In this document: one piece after another, positions 52,802-56,666 of the stretch | Layout: the number at the start of each line of letters is the position of its first letter | Position numbering within the stretch: the stretch's first letter is position 1 | Source of the DNA: an uncultured Desulfobacterales bacterium | Lineage (GTDB): Bacteria > Desulfobacterota > Desulfobacteria > Desulfobacterales > JAFDCJ01 | Direction of reading: 5' to 3' | Assembly (NCBI GenBank): GCA_945787595.1 | Contig: CALZJV010000013.1 | Location: forward strand, 1-56,666 | DNA: 56,666 bases | The notes under the pieces: model-generated | Seen by the model: only the letters and a program-made list of their open reading frames with translations | Databases searched by the model: none | Told to the model about the DNA's origin: nothing | Made by a program: the position numbers and the translations under genes

Positions 52802-55369
52802 TTAAAAAATACTTCGCCGTGGTAAGGCGTTGTGCGCTGGTATGAATTGCATTTTTTTGCGCTTATCCTGAGAATGAAAGTACAGATAGCGGTACAGCGC
52901 TTGGGGACCATGACAGTTGATACAGACGATGTTATAACTCATATTCCTTAGGAAGCGGAATTTTTCCATTTCATGGTCCTTCGGAATTTGAGGATCTGTT
53001 TGGTTGCGGGGCAATGGCGACCACTGGTGGGCATTGTGACACGAGGGGCAGGAAATCTCGCCGACATTTGTCTCCCGTCCGTTTTGATCAAAGATAGGGG
53101 TATATCCAGTTTTGTTCTTATTAAAGCGAATAATATTGTTGATTAATTTACCCGTCGGATGGGTGGTAATCAGCGGAATTTTTTTTTCGGCTATATTTCC
53201 CTTCGAATGACAGCGGGTGCACAGGGCGTTCATGATGCTTTCATTCTCAGAAATGGGACCATATGCTCTTGCCCAAAGCTTTAGTTTGTTGGGACTGTTG
53301 TGTACAAGATGGCATGCGCCGCAGGCCCCCGATACCTTTACCGTCTGGCCCAGCACATTGGTGGCGAGGGGGGCTGTTATCTTAAGATCGTGGTCGGTTC
53401 CATCTACATTGGCTTTCGCTGGATGACAAGTCTTACAAAGGTCTGAAGAGGGGTAATTGGCTTGGCGTAAAAAGCTGCTGGTGGCGTCGCCTTCTTTATT
53501 TTTCAGTGTATCGTTCAGATCGGGCCGGGATTGTTTCGCATGCCAGGTATGAGGCTCATGGCAGGTCAGACATGCCAATTTCCCGGCAGGGATTTTAATT
53601 CCATCGTCCTCATAAAGGGGAAGCTTGATGATCTTTCGATCGCTGGATCGCTGGATATTCAATTCTTTCAGAGTGATTTCAACCGGGTGACTGTTGTCAC
53701 CGATAAGTTTGGTTTTGGCCGCCCCGGCTTTTTGATGGCACCCGGTACATAATTGGGTAGCTAAACTTGTATCGGTCGACAGTGGTTTGGCCCAGAGCTT
53801 TATGCCGGAGGCATTATGGGGCACATGACAGGCGCCGCAGGGTCCCGCGATGCCGGCGGTAAATCCTTGTATGTTTTTTTCTTCCGGGGCTGTTAATTTA
53901 AGGTTATGATCTGAGGTGATAACCTGCTTTTTATCGGCATGACATTCTACACACAATACCGATGATAAGCCATTGGATATTCTTAGGAAACTGGTTGAGG
54001 TATCGCCTTCAAGATTTTTTCCGCTATTTTTGGTTGGGGAGTTCGGGTCCCAGCGATGAACATTATGGCAGGTAAAACACTGAACCCTACCGGCAGGATC
54101 TTTGGTTGTGTCCGCTAAAAATAAAGGCAATGTCTTTGGGATGGTTCCCTTGGATGCGGGCTGAATATCGACAGGGTGAGAATGTTTCCCGATACGTTTT
54201 GTTTTAAAACCGGTCTCTTGACGATGACACGTTAGACACATTTGAGGTGCCTGACTGCCGGGACTAAGCCGCCTGGCCCACAGCTTTTTGCCGGCGGCAT
54301 TGTGGGGTATGTGACAGGCGCCGCAGGGTCCGGTTTGGCCGGCGTTAAATCCCTGGGTGTTTTTCTCTAGTGGTGCCGTTACTTTAAGATTATGATCCGA
54401 AGCGATCACCGACTTTTTGTTCCCATGGCATTTTAAACACAGAGCTGATCTGGAATTGTTTGACATCCTTAAGAAACTGTTTGATGCATCTCCTTCAAGA
54501 TTCTTACCACCCGTGTTATGCGGTGATGTCGGATCCCATTGATGCGCATTATGGCAGGTAAAACACTGCACCCTGCCGCCGGGATCCCTGGTTGCGTCTG
54601 CCAAATATAATGGTAATTCACTCGGCAGGGATTCCGTTGAAACGAGCTTGACACTGGTCGGATGGGAGTGCTGACCAATGCGTTTCGTCTTGACGCCGCT
54701 CTGTTCGGCGTGGCATGTCAAACACATCTGAGAGGCCGGGTTTTCAGGATTAAGTCGTTTGGCCCATATCTTTCTGCCGGCGGCCTTATGAGGTATATGA
54801 CAGGCGCCGCAGGGTCCCGATTCAGATGGCCGCTGTTGTTTAATATTTTTTATGTCAGGAAGAGTTAATCGCAAATCGTGCTTGCCGTTGATCAAGCTTT
54901 TTTTGTTTTGGTGGCAAATGGTGCAGAGAGATGAATTATTAACTGGCGATACCATGGCCTGCTTGCCGTGCGCATTGTGACACGATTGACAAATGATTTC
55001 CCGGGCGGGACCGAACCTGGATCCTTTTTTGGCAGCTTCCAAGTGGGGGATATCCTTTGCTTCCTTCAGCACCGGATGATTCGCAAATCCTTGCTGCTCC
55101 ATCTTGCCGCCGTGACAGGCGATACACATCTGAGATCTTGCGTTATCAAATCGCATGAACGGCGTGCTTCCCACCTCTGCGCTCTCTTTGAAATCGTGAA
55201 GAGTGTGACAGGTGCCGCAATAAATCTCGCTATTTCTATCCAGGCGAAAGATTTCAGGCAATTTGAGTGATTCAGGAACTTTTTTAAGCGCATGGTGGGG
55301 ATTTCCCTCTGCTACCCTGACTCTGCTGTCAACCACATACCCGTCATGGCAGGTCACGCACATTGTCAC
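52802..55369 (-). CDS. 22-heme cytochrome c (main part of a frameshifted gene)
   Basis: The 855-residue frame contains 21 CxxCH motifs; the 22nd and the signal peptide lie in the frame 55344-55526. The protein is paralogous to the 24-heme protein (same beginning MCVTCHDGYVVDSRVRV, same end CPSCHNAHQW...CINCHGPQALYRYLYFHSQD). The middle is made of three highly alike four-heme units of about 150 residues: GPCGACHIPHNAAGKKLWA, QMCLTCH, GRVQCFTCHNVHRWDPNSP, and (L/V)CxxCHxxKK with xxSDHNLKLTAP. Such unit duplication extends a heme chain step by step. The ATG used here is internal; the true start is ATG 55526 in another frame. Confidence 0.87.
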   Translation of the reverse strand: MTMCVTCHDGYVVDSRVRVAEGNPHHALKKVPESLKLPEIFRLDRNSEIYCGTCHTLHDFKESAEVGSTPFMRFDNARSQMCIACHGGKMEQQGFANHPVLKEAKDIPHLEAAKKGSRFGPAREIICQSCHNAHGKQAMVSPVNNSSLCTICHQNKKSLINGKHDLRLTLPDIKNIKQQRPSESGPCGACHIPHKAAGRKIWAKRLNPENPASQMCLTCHAEQSGVKTKRIGQHSHPTSVKLVSTESLPSELPLYLADATRDPGGRVQCFTCHNAHQWDPTSPHNTGGKNLEGDASNSFLRMSNNSRSALCLKCHGNKKSVIASDHNLKVTAPLEKNTQGFNAGQTGPCGACHIPHNAAGKKLWARRLSPGSQAPQMCLTCHRQETGFKTKRIGKHSHPVDIQPASKGTIPKTLPLFLADTTKDPAGRVQCFTCHNVHRWDPNSPTKNSGKNLEGDTSTSFLRISNGLSSVLCVECHADKKQVITSDHNLKLTAPEEKNIQGFTAGIAGPCGACHVPHNASGIKLWAKPLSTDTSLATQLCTGCHQKAGAAKTKLIGDNSHPVEITLKELNIQRSSDRKIIKLPLYEDDGIKIPAGKLACLTCHEPHTWHAKQSRPDLNDTLKNKEGDATSSFLRQANYPSSDLCKTCHPAKANVDGTDHDLKITAPLATNVLGQTVKVSGACGACHLVHNSPNKLKLWARAYGPISENESIMNALCTRCHSKGNIAEKKIPLITTHPTGKLINNIIRFNKNKTGYTPIFDQNGRETNVGEISCPSCHNAHQWSPLPRNQTDPQIPKDHEMEKFRFLRNMSYNIVCINCHGPQALYRYLYFHSQDKRKKMQFIPAHNALPRRSIF

Positions 55370-55526
55370 TTCGTTCTAGCAACGTTTTTTGGTCGGTTTT
55401 AAAGGCATCAAACCAAAGGACATGACATAGGAGACACTCTTTATCAGCTCGCCTGGTTATTGCCTGGACAGAATGGACGATGAGGAATATCGCGCTGAGC
55501 ACAATTATTATTATCGATTTTTTCAT
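55344..55526 (-). pseudogene. 5' fragment of the 22-heme cytochrome gene
   Basis: The frame encodes a signal peptide (MKKSIIIIVLSAIFLIVHSV, cleaved near QA) and the first heme motif CLLCHVLWFDAF, matching CAICHYRWIDTF of the 24-heme paralogue. A one-base excess at about 55375 (in GAACGAAGTGACAATG) throws it out of frame with VTMCVTCHDG. A single-base error in the assembly is the simplest explanation; a natural null mutation is the other. Confidence 0.8.
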
Positions 55527-55979
55527 GCACCTATTAATTGAATATTTTCGAATGAATATTGAATATTTAAGGAATTCTTTCCATTTAAAAAAGGACGGAG
55601 CGAAGCAACATCCACAAATATTTAATTTACAATTCCCCGATAAATCGGAATTTACGCTTCACTACAACCGGCTCGTCCGGCTTAGGATATAGCCACGAAA
55701 TCCACGAAAAAACACGAAACTTAATACTTTATAGGCGTTCACAGGTTCAGAGTTCACCGTTCAGGGTTACCTTGCTTTGGTTGACTTCGGGAGAGTAGGC
55801 TCCCGGGCCAATTGCAATGGCTGAATATCATTAACTCGTTATATTCTCATAAGTTTTCTTCGAACCTCTGAACCCTGAACTCCTGAACCCGTTAGCGATT
55901 ACATAAGTTTTTTAGTGGCCATCGAGTAAATTTTTATTAATTGGGTTTTTGGCTCAACCCTAACCTTACAACATTGGGC
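55527..55979. repeat. Intergenic repeats between NHL and 22-heme genes
   Basis: The text 'ttcacaggttcagagttcacc' and its near-inverse 'cctctgaaccctgaactcctgaaccc' (55866-55891) form a possible hairpin and match repeats at 16978 and 7735. The left part is 'gaatattgaatatttaagg' AT-rich. No gene or clear promoter. Confidence 0.5.
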
Positions 55980-56666
55980 TCAATTATTACGGAACTGATA
56001 CACACTTACCTTGTTCAGCGTTGACTGAACGACATAAAGCCGTCCTTTAGCATCAAAAGCCAGACCAACAGGGGTAGTCAGCCTCAGAAAAGCATCATTT
56101 GTTTCGGATAAAATACCACGAAGCTTTCCTGCTCTGTCAAATACCTGAATAATTCCGGTATAACTGTCGGACACATAGATATGAGATCGATCATCGATAG
56201 CGATACCCTTGGGGCGATACAATTGACCCGGTAAAACCCCCAATTCTCCTATTTGCCTGGGATCCTTACCCAGAAAATTAAATATTTGGATTCGGCCGTT
56301 TAAGATATCTATTACATAAATATCCCCGTTTTGATCAACGGCCGTCATGCCCGGAAACCTGAGTTCTCCGAGTTGTTCTCCCAAGTTACCCCATGAAAAA
56401 TTGAAAGCACCGTCACTGTTAAAGCAAAGTATTCGATGGTTTTTTGCATCACTGACATAAATCCGATTGGCAGCGTTCAACGCCTTGACTTCAACCGGAC
56501 GGGCTTTCCAGCGGGTGAGGTCGATCTTACGCAAATATTTCCCAGTGTCATCAAATATTTGTATTCGCTGGTTTCCGGTGTCGGCTACATAGATATATCC
56601 CCGTTCGTCAATATCCAACCCCACGGGATTACGAAATTCTCCGTTTCCCTCCCCGGCCTGCCCAAT
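55980..56666 (-). CDS. NHL-repeat protein, 5' end beyond the window
   Basis: The frame is open to the last base; the first residues visible are IGQAGEGNGEFRNPVGLDID, an NHL blade, so the start lies outside the window and the ATG at 56624 is internal. Five blades are seen (VGLDIDERGYIYVADTGNQR, FPGMTAVDQNGDIYVIDILN, RPKGIAIDDRSHIYVSDSYT, TPVGLAFDAKGRLYVVQSTL). It ends NKVSVYQFRNN, nearly the repaired end of the NHL protein at 43827. It precedes the 22-heme gene in the same way as its sister precedes the 24-heme gene. Confidence 0.88.
   Translation of the reverse strand: MGQAGEGNGEFRNPVGLDIDERGYIYVADTGNQRIQIFDDTGKYLRKIDLTRWKARPVEVKALNAANRIYVSDAKNHRILCFNSDGAFNFSWGNLGEQLGELRFPGMTAVDQNGDIYVIDILNGRIQIFNFLGKDPRQIGELGVLPGQLYRPKGIAIDDRSHIYVSDSYTGIIQVFDRAGKLRGILSETNDAFLRLTTPVGLAFDAKGRLYVVQSTLNKVSVYQFRNN

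Noticed and set aside
1..56666. CRISPR arrays, prophage or complete insertion sequences.
   Set aside because: No regularly spaced repeats with unique spacers, no phage structural genes and no intact transposase were seen; only a short IS21-like fragment.

Overview
The window looks like a contig from a respiratory deltaproteobacterium (Desulfobacterota, probably a Desulfobacterales-like sulfate or metal reducer, from a metagenome or draft assembly). This is inferred from the very high density of multiheme c-type cytochromes, the NHL-propeller/cytochrome pairs, the GEMM-I riboswitches in front of cytochrome genes and the many short extragenic repeats. No sulfate-reduction gene is present, so the phylum-level call is inference. 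I count about 128 heme c attachment sites in 13 cytochrome genes plus one regulator.

Layout. 1-142: 3' end of a homocysteine S-methyltransferase. 1089-2705: exported multicopper oxidase. 2959-7311: tetraheme + ASPM-repeat + PKD surface protein, broken by two lesions. 7586-8530: its leader (terminator, GEMM-I riboswitch, sigma54 promoter, long conserved upstream cassette). 9041-9633: tRNA-Glu and a damaged VapBC-type pair. 10118-14332: parvulin PPIase, GT-C/TPR membrane protein and a DPM1-like glycosyltransferase. 14975-16975: heptaheme cytochrome, a truncated copy of it and a TPR protein between them. 18221-22993: 1590-residue protein with six ASPM domains and 21 hemes, again behind GEMM-I + sigma54 + cassette. 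24230-35637: outer-membrane conduit locus (tetraheme, NHL lipoprotein, pentaheme lipoprotein, AMIN + beta-barrel porin, NHL protein, dodecaheme, spermidine-synthase-like protein); the tetraheme gene has the third GEMM-I/sigma54/cassette leader. 36992-40245: PhnD-like binding protein and a membrane-bound sigma54 activator whose periplasmic sensor carries a CxxCH heme site. 40184-44818: 24-heme cytochrome and NHL protein. 45104-51763: operon with two copies of an octaheme/cytochrome b/triheme module plus a hexaheme, behind a fourth sigma54 promoter. 52629-56666: 51-residue membrane protein, a 22-heme cytochrome with a frameshift, and the start of another NHL protein.

How the parts could work together (inference): the two cytochrome b modules take electrons from quinol and pass them to periplasmic octa-, hexa- and triheme cytochromes; the 24- and 22-heme proteins and the small tetra-/heptahemes carry them across the periplasm; the porin with its pentaheme and dodecaheme partners carries them through the outer membrane; the ASPM/PKD multihemes and the multicopper oxidase act at the cell surface. 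The regulator next to the conduit is the obvious candidate to fire the four sigma54 promoters, with a cyclic-dinucleotide riboswitch as a second gate on three of them. I regard this heme-sensor / sigma54 / GEMM double gate over an electron-export regulon as the most interesting system here.

Caveats: several genes are split by exact tandem duplications of 32-38 bp or by small indels. These may be assembly errors and should be checked against reads before any gene is called a pseudogene.
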